Assembly: GCA_965221555.1 (NCBI GenBank)
Contig: OZ244895.1
Location: 3,224,001-3,288,000 of the forward strand
Reading direction: 5' to 3'
DNA: 64,000 nt
From: JAJEAD01 sp965221555
GTDB taxonomy: Bacteria > Pseudomonadota > Gammaproteobacteria > HK1
Shown here: one piece after another, positions 38,004 to 45,988 of the stretch
How the letters are laid out: every line of letters starts with the position of its first letter
Numbering within the stretch: position 1 is the first letter of the stretch
The notes under the pieces: generated by a model
The model's database searches: none
Seen by the model: only the letters and a program-made list of their open reading frames with translations
What the model was told of the DNA's origin: nothing
Position numbers and translations under genes: made by a program

Positions 38004-40417
38004 GATCTTCCCCGTTTTGTTTTTGCTCGCCGGCGCCTGACCGGCGCCGCTTCGAGCAGCTTCCGGCACTCCGCAAGGCTCAGTGTCGAGGGATCCCGAT
38101 CCTTGGGCACCCGGGCGTTCTTCTTGCGATCGGTCACGTAGGGGCCGTAGCGGCCGTTCAGGACCTGAATCTCGCCGTCTTCGAAGCTCTTGATATGGCG
38201 GGCCGCTTCCTCCTTCTTCCTGGCCTCGACGATCGACAGGGCCCGTTCCAGCCCGATCTGGTAGGGATCATCGTCGGGGCCGAGCGAGGCGAATTTCGAG
38301 CCGTAGCGTACGTAAGGGCCGAATCGCCCGATGCCGATCGAAACCGGCTCTCCATCGGGCGTCTCTCCGAGGGCGCGGGGGAGCCGGAAGAGCAAGAGCC
38401 CTTCCTCGTGCGTGATCGTGTTCATGCGCTGATCCGGCCGCAGTCCCGCGAAGAGCGGCTTTTCCTCGTCTTCCGAAGTGCCGATCTGCACGTAGGGGCC
38501 GTAGCGACCCATGCGCACCGTCATCGGCCTCCCGCTCTTCGGGTCCACCCCCAGCTCCCGTGGCGCGGGACGACCGCGCTCTCCCTGCTTCTCCTTGACC
38601 CGCTGCTCGAAGCTCGTCCAGAACTCCCGCATGAGGGGCTTCCAATCGCGCTCTCCACGCGAGATCGCGTCGAGATCGTCCTCCAGGCGCGCCGTGAACT
38701 CGTATTCGACATAGTTCGAGAAATGCTCCGTCAGGTAGCCGTTCACCACCCGGCCGATATCGGTCGGGTGAAAACGCCTGCCTTCGAGCTCGACGTACTC
38801 GCGATTCTTCAGCGTCTGGATGATGGCCGCATAGGTCGAGGGTCGCCCGATTCCGTACTCCTCCAGCGCCCGAATGAGGGTCGCTTCGCTGAAGCGCGGG
38901 GGAGGCTCGGTGAAGTGCTGTTGCGAGCGGATACGCTTCACATCCACCACGTCCCCCTGCGCAAGGGGGGGCAGGCGGCGTTCCTGCTCGCCCTTGCCGT
39001 CGTCGCCGGTGCTCTCCTCGTACACCGCAAGGAATCCCGGGCGGGCGATCGTCTGGCCGTTCGCACGAAAGAGTTCGCTGGCCTCCCCGGTCGGGTTCGC
39101 GGCGTCGCCGCAGGAGAGATCGACCCCCACCGTGTCGATGAGGGCATGCGGCATCTGGCAGGCCACCGCCCGTTTCCAGATCAGCTGGTAGAGACGATGC
39201 TGATCCCGGCTGAGGGTGCTCTTGAGCGCATCGGGCTCGCGCATCACCGAGGTGGGGCGGATCGCCTCGTGGGCCTCCTGGGCATTCCTGGATCGGGTCT
39301 TGAAGACCCGCGCCTCGGCCGGGAGATCCTCGGGCCCGAAACGCTTGCGGATGTAGTCGCGGATCTCTTCACGCGCCTCGGCCGCGAGGTTGAGCGAGTC
39401 CGTGCGCATATAGGTAATGAGTCCGACCGACACCCCGTCGATCTCGACGCCTTCGTATAGCTGCTGAGCGACCCGCATGGTCCTCTGGGCGCTGAAGCCG
39501 AGCTTTCGCACGCCCTCCTGCTGAAGGGTCGAGGTCATGAAGGGCGGAGGGGGATTGCGCCGGCGTTGCTTCTTCTCCACCTGGACGACCCGCATGCGTC
39601 CGCCTTCGATCTCGCTGACCTGCGCTCTCGCCGGCGGGTTCTCGTCACCGTCGGCGGGAAGGTCCGCCGCCGCCTCGCGCGGGCGGCCGCCCACGAGCGC
39701 GACGACGTGCTCGGCCATCGATCGGGCATCCGTCTCGCAGGCGACGCTGAACCGGGTCAGTTTGTTCCCCCCGTAGCGGGTCATCCGCGCCGTGAAAGCG
39801 CGTCCCTTGCGGTCGAGATCGGCATCCAGCGTCCAGTACTCCCGCGGCTGGAAACGTTCGATCTCATCTTCGCGCTCGACGATCATGCGAAGCGCGGGGC
39901 TCTGGACCCGGCCGGCGGAAAGACCCCGGCGAATCTTCCTCCACAGCAGCGGCGAGAGATTGAAGCCCACGAGGTAGTCGAGCGCGCGCCGGGCCTGCTG
40001 GGCGTTGACCAGCGCGGTGGAGATATCGCGCGCGTTCTCGATCGCCTCGCGGATCGCGCGCCGAGTGATCTCGTGGAAGACCACCCGGTGCACCGGCTTT
40101 GCGTCGAGCGCATCTCGCTCCCTCAGCATCTCGGTCACATGCCAGGCGATCGCTTCGCCTTCCCGGTCCGGGTCGGTCGCGAGATAGAGCGCGTCGGCCT
40201 TCTTCATCGCGCGAGCCAGCGCGTTCAGATGCTTCTTGGACTTCTCGATCGCTTCGTAGTGCATCTCGAAGTCGCGCTCCGGCTCGACCGCCCCTTCTCG
40301 CGGGACGAGATCCCGGACGTGGCCGTAGGAGGCCAGGACCTCGAATCCGGATCCGAGGTACTTGTTGATCGTCCGGGCCTTGGCCGGGGATTCGACGACA
40401 ACCAGATTCTTTGCCAT
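38000..40417 (-). CDS. topA: DNA topoisomerase I
   Basis: TopA relaxes negative supercoils by cutting one strand. The 805-residue product starts at ATG 40417, MAKNLVVVESPAKARTINKY; an upstream in-frame ATG at 40786 runs into dprA and is not TopA. The TOPRIM domain shows Glu9 and the DxD motif TDPDREGEA (82-84); the catalytic Tyr is Tyr336 in GLITYMRTDS. The C-terminus has no Cys4 zinc fingers but three copies of the G(R)YGPYV type (GRYGPYVQIG, GRFGPYVRYG, GRYGPYVTDR), the zinc-free arrangement also found in Xanthomonas and many other bacteria. It ends in a basic tail RRRRAKTKRGRS. Downstream purE overlaps by four bases. Confidence 0.97.
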   Translation of the reverse strand: MAKNLVVVESPAKARTINKYLGSGFEVLASYGHVRDLVPREGAVEPERDFEMHYEAIEKSKKHLNALARAMKKADALYLATDPDREGEAIAWHVTEMLRERDALDAKPVHRVVFHEITRRAIREAIENARDISTALVNAQQARRALDYLVGFNLSPLLWRKIRRGLSAGRVQSPALRMIVEREDEIERFQPREYWTLDADLDRKGRAFTARMTRYGGNKLTRFSVACETDARSMAEHVVALVGGRPREAAADLPADGDENPPARAQVSEIEGGRMRVVQVEKKQRRRNPPPPFMTSTLQQEGVRKLGFSAQRTMRVAQQLYEGVEIDGVSVGLITYMRTDSLNLAAEAREEIRDYIRKRFGPEDLPAEARVFKTRSRNAQEAHEAIRPTSVMREPDALKSTLSRDQHRLYQLIWKRAVACQMPHALIDTVGVDLSCGDAANPTGEASELFRANGQTIARPGFLAVYEESTGDDGKGEQERRLPPLAQGDVVDVKRIRSQQHFTEPPPRFSEATLIRALEEYGIGRPSTYAAIIQTLKNREYVELEGRRFHPTDIGRVVNGYLTEHFSNYVEYEFTARLEDDLDAISRGERDWKPLMREFWTSFEQRVKEKQGERGRPAPRELGVDPKSGRPMTVRMGRYGPYVQIGTSEDEEKPLFAGLRPDQRMNTITHEEGLLLFRLPRALGETPDGEPVSIGIGRFGPYVRYGSKFASLGPDDDPYQIGLERALSIVEARKKEEAARHIKSFEDGEIQVLNGRYGPYVTDRKKNARVPKDRDPSTLSLAECRKLLEAAPVRRRRAKTKRGRS

Positions 40418-40629
40418 GCGAATCAATCCGTCCGCGGCGCGGTCGTGCAATGCATCGGGTTCGGGAGTGCCGCAATCCGTGCGGACGCGCACGGACGCAG
40501 TCGCGGAGACCGAACGCGCCCGGCGAGCGGTCGCCGCCGCTGGTCCTCTCGATCTCCAGGCCGGGGCCGCACCCGGATCGCGCGCGCGCTTGCGGTATCG
40601 AACAGGCCGGTCAGGACCTTCAATGCCAT

Positions 40630-41763
40630 CTACTCCTTGCTGGCAATTCGTTCGTACGAGCCACCCGGCGTCGATCTCACGTAGCCGTCGAGCTCGAGGC
40701 TCAAGAGAATGGAGGATAGCGCATCGGCGGTCAATCCGGCCCGCGCGACCAGGACATCGATCGGGGTCGCTTCGTAGCCCAGACACGCGAGCGCGCGAAG
40801 CGAGTCCTCATCCAGCCGGGGCGCGGGCGCCCTCTCTTCCCCGCGCAGCTCCGCCGACGCGATCGGCACGCCCAGAGATCCCGCGAGCTCCTCGAGAACG
40901 TCCCGCACCCTCTCCACTACCTTGGCGCCGTTGCGGATGAGGTGATGGCAGCCACGGGCGACCGGATTGCGAATCGAGCCGGGCACCGCGAACACCTCGC
41001 GGCCCTGGTCCAGCGCCTGGCGCGCGGTGATCAGCGCCCCGCTTCGAAGCGATGCCTCCACCACCAGCACCCCCCGGCTCAGTCCGCTGATGATGCGGTT
41101 ACGCCGGGGGAAGTGGGGGCGTAGCGGCGCGGTGCCGACGGGAAACTCCGAGACCACCGCGCCGCTCGCGGACACCGCCCGTGCCAATTCCTCGTGTTCG
41201 GGGGGATAGGTGCGGTCGAGCCCCCTCGCGCACACCGCGACGGTGGGGGCGGGGGAAGCGAGCGCCCCCCGGTGGGCGGCCCCGTCGATACCCAGCGCCA
41301 GACCGCTGACGGTTCCGATGCCGTGGTCCCCGAGTTGCCGTGCGAAATCGAAGGCGATCTCGCGCCCGGTCGGGCTTGCGTTGCGGCTGCCCACGATGGC
41401 CACCAGGGGCCAGCTCAGACTCTCCACATCGCCCTCCACGAAGAGCACCGGCGGCGGATCGGGAAGCTCCGCGAGCAGCCGGGGATAATCGTGGTGTCCC
41501 AGCCACAGCAGGGAGCGCCGGGGTCCGGCCAACCAGTCCAGGTCCGAGCGCAGCGCATCGGGATCGAGGCGCATCACGCGGTGAGCCTGCCGCTCCGAGA
41601 GCCGCAGCTCGCGAACAAGCGTGGTGCGGCGCCGCAACGCCTCGGAAGGGGACCCGGTCCGCGACAGCGCGCGGGCCGCGAGCCGGGGAGACACGCCAAA
41701 GCTCCGGTTGAATTCGAGCCAGGCGCGAAGCGCTTCGTTCCCGTGCTCTGCGCTTTCGTTCAT
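40630..41763 (-). CDS. dprA: DNA-processing protein DprA
   Basis: DprA loads RecA on incoming single-stranded DNA during natural transformation. The 377-residue product has the extended Rossmann fold with VAIVGSRNASPTGREIAFDF, GTVSGLALGIDGAAHRGAL and PLRPHFPRRNRIISGLSRGV then VVEASLRSGALITARQAL, plus a C-terminal winged-helix (LACLGYEATPIDVLVARAGL). ATG 41763 (MNESAEHGNEALRAWLEF) is preferred; the in-frame ATG ten codons upstream falls at the edge of repeat copy D. It is followed by topA after 212 bp; the smg gene (DUF494) often found between them is missing. Confidence 0.95.
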   Translation of the reverse strand: MNESAEHGNEALRAWLEFNRSFGVSPRLAARALSRTGSPSEALRRRTTLVRELRLSERQAHRVMRLDPDALRSDLDWLAGPRRSLLWLGHHDYPRLLAELPDPPPVLFVEGDVESLSWPLVAIVGSRNASPTGREIAFDFARQLGDHGIGTVSGLALGIDGAAHRGALASPAPTVAVCARGLDRTYPPEHEELARAVSASGAVVSEFPVGTAPLRPHFPRRNRIISGLSRGVLVVEASLRSGALITARQALDQGREVFAVPGSIRNPVARGCHHLIRNGAKVVERVRDVLEELAGSLGVPIASAELRGEERAPAPRLDEDSLRALACLGYEATPIDVLVARAGLTADALSSILLSLELDGYVRSTPGGSYERIASKE

Positions 41764-41786
41764 CGGGGATTGAATCCAGGCACCAT

Positions 41787-42078
41787 CCCGCAAATCTCAA
41801 CGATTCCTCAACTGGCGAACGCCAAATCGCTCGCGGTTGCGCGCCGTACTCCGTCACACCGCTCTCGACTTCGGGTCGGCTACCTGCTTCGCTCTGCGAT
41901 CCTTGGGCGAGGCTTTCCGACCCGGGCAAGGCAGACGTGGCTTGCCCGCTCGCCGACCCGGGCGCGTCACCGGCGCTGCTTTTTGTTTCCGGTTCGCCGT
42001 TGCGCGTCTCTCGCTCCGTACGCTTCACTGTCTCGGCATCCTGGCGCCCGCGCCACCAACAAAGCTGAAACTGGCGGG
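41787..42078 (-). mobile_element. MITE-like repeat, copy D (292 bp, full length)
   Basis: The left end (plus strand) CCCGCAAATCTCAACGATT at 41787-41805 and the right end GCTGAAACTGGCGGG at 42064-42078 are inverted repeats. Read on the minus strand it matches copy B along its length: GGCGCCAGGATGCCG, ACGCGCAACGGCGAA(C/G)CGGAAAC, GCCCAAGGATCGCAGAGCGA, AGCAGG(T/C)AGCCGAC, GGAGTACGGCGCGCAACCGC and TTGGCG. No transposase is encoded. It lies between divergent dprA and def. Confidence 0.65.
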
Positions 42079-42491
42079 CCCAAGGAAGCGGCCGATCGGA
42101 GTCTATGGGCGTCGTCGCCCCCGCCGCAGCTTCCCCACGGCGACCCGTGGATCGAAGCGGGTAGGACCTGGTCCCGTACGAACATCGCTCGCGGCCTACG
42201 CCGGATGAGCCACACAACGTGCACGCAACGTCCCGAACGTTCATGGACCCTCGCCCCTTGACCCCACCGGGCGGTATCGATCTACGCGCCGCGCCCGCCT
42301 TGGCGCAGGGGCCGCCGTGCGGCCGCGGCCATCACTCGGTGAGCGGTTGCGGCCAGCTCCGCAGGGGGGCAGTTCACGGCAGATTCCGCGAGTGCGAAAT
42401 CCCGGAGTCGGAAAGTGCGCATGGCCGTGCCGAGATCCCTTCACCTATACTCGCGGACTCCGCCGCACCAACGCGGGAAGCCCGACGACAA
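42079..42491. other. dprA-def intergenic region beyond repeat D
   Basis: About 410 bp with no protein I recognise; relatives often have a LysM-domain gene here, divergent from def, but none is visible. A candidate -10 TATACT lies at 42446-42451, 41 bases before the def start, without a good -35; it may drive the def-fmt-rsmB operon. Confidence 0.4.
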
Positions 42492-42992
42492 ATGGCAGAG
42501 CTCGAGATCCTTCACTACCCCGATCCCCGGCTGAGGAATCGAGCCAGGCCGGTCAAACACGTCGACGATGCGGTGCGCCGTCTCGTCGACGACATGTTCG
42601 AGACGATGTACCAGGCTCCGGGCATCGGCCTCGCGGCGATTCAGGTCAATGTGCCGCTGCGGGTCATCACTATCGACGTCTCCGAGCAGAAGAACGAGCC
42701 GCGGTGTCTCATCAACCCGGTGATCCTCGCCGAAGAGGGCGAGGTCGAATGCGAGGAAGGCTGTCTGTCCGTGCCGGGCGTGTACGAGTCGGTGACCCGC
42801 TCCCGATGGATTCGGGCCGGCGCCCTGAACCGGGAGGGCGAGCCCTACGAGTTCGAAGCCGAGGATCTGCTCGCGGTATGTGTCCAGCACGAGATGGACC
42901 ACCTCAAAGGCCGGTTGTTCGTGGACTACCTGTCCCGGCTCAAGCGTGAGCGGATCCACCGGCGCACCAGGAAGCAGCAGCGCCAGACCTGA
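42492..42992 (+). CDS. def: Peptide deformylase
   Basis: Def removes the formyl group from new proteins using a metal ion. The 166-residue product (E. coli 169) has the three motifs in order: GIGLAAIQV (G-x-G-L-A-A-x-Q), EEGCLSVPG (metal Cys) and HEMDHLKG (two metal His and the catalytic Glu). ATG 42492 gives MAELEILHYPDPRLRNRARP; the frame stays open far upstream but the family begins here. It is 28 bp before fmt, the enzyme making the opposite modification. Confidence 0.97.
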   Translation: MAELEILHYPDPRLRNRARPVKHVDDAVRRLVDDMFETMYQAPGIGLAAIQVNVPLRVITIDVSEQKNEPRCLINPVILAEEGEVECEEGCLSVPGVYESVTRSRWIRAGALNREGEPYEFEAEDLLAVCVQHEMDHLKGRLFVDYLSRLKRERIHRRTRKQQRQT

Positions 42993-43020
42993 TCCGCCCT
43001 CCCGTCCGACACTCGGGCAC

Positions 43021-44010
43021 ATGCGTGTAGTCTTCGCCGGCACCCCGGAGTTCGCCGCCGTCATCATGCTCGCGCTGCTTGCGTCCGAGCACGAGGTGGT
43101 GGCGGCCTTCACCCAACCCGATCGCCCCGCGGGAAGGGGCCGGCGCCTGCGGGCGAGTGCGGTCAAGACTCTGGCCACGGAGCGCGGGCTTGCGGTCTTT
43201 CAACCCGCGACCCTGCGCGCGCCTGACGCCCATGCCCGCTTGCGCGCGCTCCGCCCGGACGTGATCGCGGTCGCGGCGTACGGCCTCCTGCTGCCGCGCG
43301 AAGTGCTCGCGCTTCCTCGCGAGGGATGCATCAACGTGCATGCTTCGCTCCTGCCCCGGTGGCGCGGCGCGGCGCCGATCCAGCGCGCGATACTCGCGGG
43401 AGACGAGCGCACCGGCGTGTCCATCATGCAGATGGACGAGGGCCTCGACACCGGCGACGTCCTCGCCCGGTCGGAGATCCCCATACTGGAGACGGACACC
43501 GCCGGCGACCTGCACCACCGGCTCGCGGAAGTGGGCAGCGCTCTGCTCGTGCGCACCCTCGACCGCCTGCCCCGGGCCCGGCGCGACGCGCGCCCGCAGC
43601 GCGCTTCGGATGCGCGCCATGCGCCGCGGATCGCCAAGGAGGAGGCCCGTCTGGACTGGTCACGCGGCGCGCGGGAACTCGACCGGGTGGTGAGAGCCAT
43701 GAACCCGTCCCCGGTCGCCTTTACCACCGTCCCGGCGGCGGGGAGCGCCGGACGCCGTCTGCGCGTCTGGCGCGCGCGATGCGTTCCGGGCGCTCCCGGG
43801 GAGACGCCGGGCCGGGTGATGCGTGCGAGTCCGCACGAGGTCGAAGTCGCCACCGGCGAGGATCGACTCGCCCTCGTCGAGGTCCAGGCGGAAGGAGGAC
43901 GGCGCATGCCGGTCGGTCAGTACCTGAACGCGCACCGCCTCGAGCCCGGGACACTTCTCGGGCCCCGGGACCTCCCGGCTCCGCCGGAGGAATCCCGGTG
44001 CGGACCATGA
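43021..44010 (+). CDS. fmt: Methionyl-tRNA formyltransferase
   Basis: Fmt formylates initiator Met-tRNA with 10-formyl-tetrahydrofolate. ATG 43021 gives MRVVFAGTPEFAAVIMLALL and 329 residues (E. coli 315). The catalytic and folate region reads CINVHASLLPRWRGAAPIQR and then GVSIMQMDEGLDTGDVL. The C-terminal OB-like domain binds tRNA and ends at about RDLPAPPEES. It lies 28 bp after def and 9 bp before rsmB. Arg-rich stretches around residue 180-205 (RARRDARPQRASDARHA) are longer than in E. coli. Confidence 0.96.
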   Translation: MRVVFAGTPEFAAVIMLALLASEHEVVAAFTQPDRPAGRGRRLRASAVKTLATERGLAVFQPATLRAPDAHARLRALRPDVIAVAAYGLLLPREVLALPREGCINVHASLLPRWRGAAPIQRAILAGDERTGVSIMQMDEGLDTGDVLARSEIPILETDTAGDLHHRLAEVGSALLVRTLDRLPRARRDARPQRASDARHAPRIAKEEARLDWSRGARELDRVVRAMNPSPVAFTTVPAAGSAGRRLRVWRARCVPGAPGETPGRVMRASPHEVEVATGEDRLALVEVQAEGGRRMPVGQYLNAHRLEPGTLLGPRDLPAPPEESRCGP

Positions 44011-44019
44011 TCCCGAGAC

Positions 44020-45420
44020 ATGCGCACTGAATCACCGCGGCGTCGGCGCCGGGGCGAAGGCGGGCCGGCGCCCGAGCGGCGCTCCCGCTCCCGCGCCTCG
44101 CCGCCCTCGAACCCGATCCGGGCCGGGGTCGGAGCGCGCGCCGCCGCGCTCGGGGTGCTGGTGGACGTGCTTTGCCACGGGCGCTCTCTCCGTCATTGCC
44201 TCGACACGCATTCGCCGCTGCCCGAAGGCCGGGACGACGCGCTGAAGAAGGAGATCTGCTATGGCGTGCTGCGGCGCCTGCGCCCCCTTCAGCGAGTGCT
44301 CGACACCCTGCTGCACCGCCCTCTCGCCCCGAAGGACGCCGACCTCCGGGTCGCGTTGCTGATCGGCCTCTATCAGCTCATGTACACGCGTGTCAGCGCG
44401 CACGCCGCCGTCGCGACCAGCGCGGCGCTCGGGTCCCACCTCGGCAACCCGAAGGCGACCGCACTCATCAACGCCGTGCTCAGGAGCTTCCTGCGCCGGC
44501 GACGGGAACTGTCCGGACCCATCGCTCGCGCCGAGCGGCCCGAACACTCGCACCCGAGATGGCTGGTCACCGCGCTCCGACGCGCCTGGCCCTCCCGATG
44601 GCGCGAGATCCTGTCCGCCAACGACGCCCGCCCCCCCATGACGCTGCGGGTCAACGCACGCCGCACCGGGCGCGCGGAGTACCTGGAGCGGCTTCGGGCG
44701 CGCGGAATCGGGGCGAACGCCGCACCGCACTGCGACCATGGCATCACTCTGGCGCAACCCGCCAATGTGACGGACTTGCCGGGTTTCCTCGCCGGCGAGG
44801 TGTCGGTCCAGGATGCCGCGGCGCAGCTCGCCGCCCCGTTGCTCGATCCCGCGCCGGACGCAAGAGTACTCGACGCCTGCGCCGCCCCGGGCGGCAAGAG
44901 CGCCCACCTGCTGGAGGTGAACCCTCAGCTTCGCCTCGTCGCGCTCGACATCGATCGAGAACGCACGCAGCGCCTTGAGAGCACCCTCGCGCGTCTGGAC
45001 CTCACCGCGACCGTGCGCTGCGCCGATGCCGGCGAAGCGGCCCAATGGTGGGACGGCCTCCCCTATCAGCGCATCCTCCTCGATGCGCCGTGCACGGCGA
45101 CCGGAGTAATCCGCCGCCACCCCGACCTCAAGTGGCTGCGACGACCCGAAGATGCGGCCCGGCTCGCCTCGCGGCAGCTTGGCCTCCTCGCGTCCCTCTG
45201 GCCGCTGCTGGCCCGCGGAGGAGCGCTCCTGTACGCTACCTGCTCCGTTCTCCCGACCGAAAACGACGACGTCGTCACCCGCTTCCTCGCCGACCACCCT
45301 GACGCGAAGCCCGGAGCCATCGATGCAGTCTGGGGTATCGCCACTCGTCACGGGCGACAGATCTTTCCGGGAGAGGAGGCGATGGACGGCTTCTTCTACG
45401 CCCGGCTCGTCAAGGACTGA
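44020..45420 (+). CDS. rsmB: 16S rRNA (cytosine-967-C5) methyltransferase
   Basis: RsmB makes m5C967 in 16S rRNA. The 466-residue product has an N-terminal NusB-like domain (LRVALLIGLYQLMYTRVSAH), the SAM motif VLDACAAPGGKSAHLLE near residue 285, the catalytic Cys motif LLDAPCTATGVIRRHPDLKW and the second Cys in YATCSVLPTENDDVV. The first 30 residues are Arg/Ser-rich and may extend beyond the true start, since E. coli RsmB (429) begins closer to GARAAALGVLVDVL. It is in the order def-fmt-rsmB, as in E. coli. Confidence 0.95.
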   Translation: MRTESPRRRRRGEGGPAPERRSRSRASPPSNPIRAGVGARAAALGVLVDVLCHGRSLRHCLDTHSPLPEGRDDALKKEICYGVLRRLRPLQRVLDTLLHRPLAPKDADLRVALLIGLYQLMYTRVSAHAAVATSAALGSHLGNPKATALINAVLRSFLRRRRELSGPIARAERPEHSHPRWLVTALRRAWPSRWREILSANDARPPMTLRVNARRTGRAEYLERLRARGIGANAAPHCDHGITLAQPANVTDLPGFLAGEVSVQDAAAQLAAPLLDPAPDARVLDACAAPGGKSAHLLEVNPQLRLVALDIDRERTQRLESTLARLDLTATVRCADAGEAAQWWDGLPYQRILLDAPCTATGVIRRHPDLKWLRRPEDAARLASRQLGLLASLWPLLARGGALLYATCSVLPTENDDVVTRFLADHPDAKPGAIDAVWGIATRHGRQIFPGEEAMDGFFYARLVKD

Positions 45421-45424
45421 TCTC

Positions 45425-45988
45425 GTGCGCAGTACGGCGGTCGCGCTCGCCATGAGCCTGCTCATGCTCTGCCCTCTCACGGCATGGAGCGCGTCTCCGA
45501 GCCTCGACTTCAGCGTGCGGCATGTGGACGCCCGCACCGAGGGCGAGACCTGGGTCCTCGACGCCGGCATCGATCTCGAGTTCAACCAGGAGTCGCTGCG
45601 GGCCATGGAGAGCGGGGTACCCCTGACGGTGCTGCTCGAGATCGAAGTGGTGAGGGAGCGAATCCTCCGCGACGAGGGGGTCCTTCGCGTGCGGATGCCC
45701 TACCGCATCCAGAGACACGCTCTGAGCGAACGTTACGTCGTCACCTACCTCCCTTCGGGCACGTCGCGCACCTATGACGCAATCGAGGACGCCAGCGCGA
45801 CGGTGGGGACCATCCGGGAACTGCGCCTGGTGGAACGCGCGCAACTTCTCCCCGGTCACAGCTACCGCGTGCGCTTGCGTGCGCGCCTCGACATCGAGGC
45901 CATGCCCTCCCCGCTGCGCCCGGTCGCCTGGTTCAGCTCGCTGTTGCGCTTCCGTGACGATTGGTTCACCTGGGTGCTGTCGTCGTGA
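45425..45988 (+). CDS. DUF4390-type exported protein
   Basis: GTG 45425, four bases after the rsmB stop, gives 187 residues. The N-terminus is a Sec signal peptide: a short basic start (VRST), hydrophobic AVALAMSLLMLCPL and a likely cut after TAWSA. The rest has a beta-rich pattern (DFSVRHVDARTEGETWVLDA, then LRVRMPYRIQRHALSERYVV), which I associate with the DUF4390 family found in just this place in beta- and gammaproteobacteria, before an NtrY-like kinase. Function is unknown. The stop overlaps the next start (GTGA), so it may be cotranslated with the kinase and could sense or assist it; that is inference. Confidence 0.75.
   Translation: MRSTAVALAMSLLMLCPLTAWSASPSLDFSVRHVDARTEGETWVLDAGIDLEFNQESLRAMESGVPLTVLLEIEVVRERILRDEGVLRVRMPYRIQRHALSERYVVTYLPSGTSRTYDAIEDASATVGTIRELRLVERAQLLPGHSYRVRLRARLDIEAMPSPLRPVAWFSSLLRFRDDWFTWVLSS

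Noticed and set aside
40423..40629. A 68-codon minus-strand frame starting next to the dprA stop, in the place where smg (DUF494) lies in relatives
   Set aside because: The first residues (MALKVLTGLFD) hint at nothing specific and the rest is Arg/Pro-rich noise. A decayed smg remains possible but cannot be supported.
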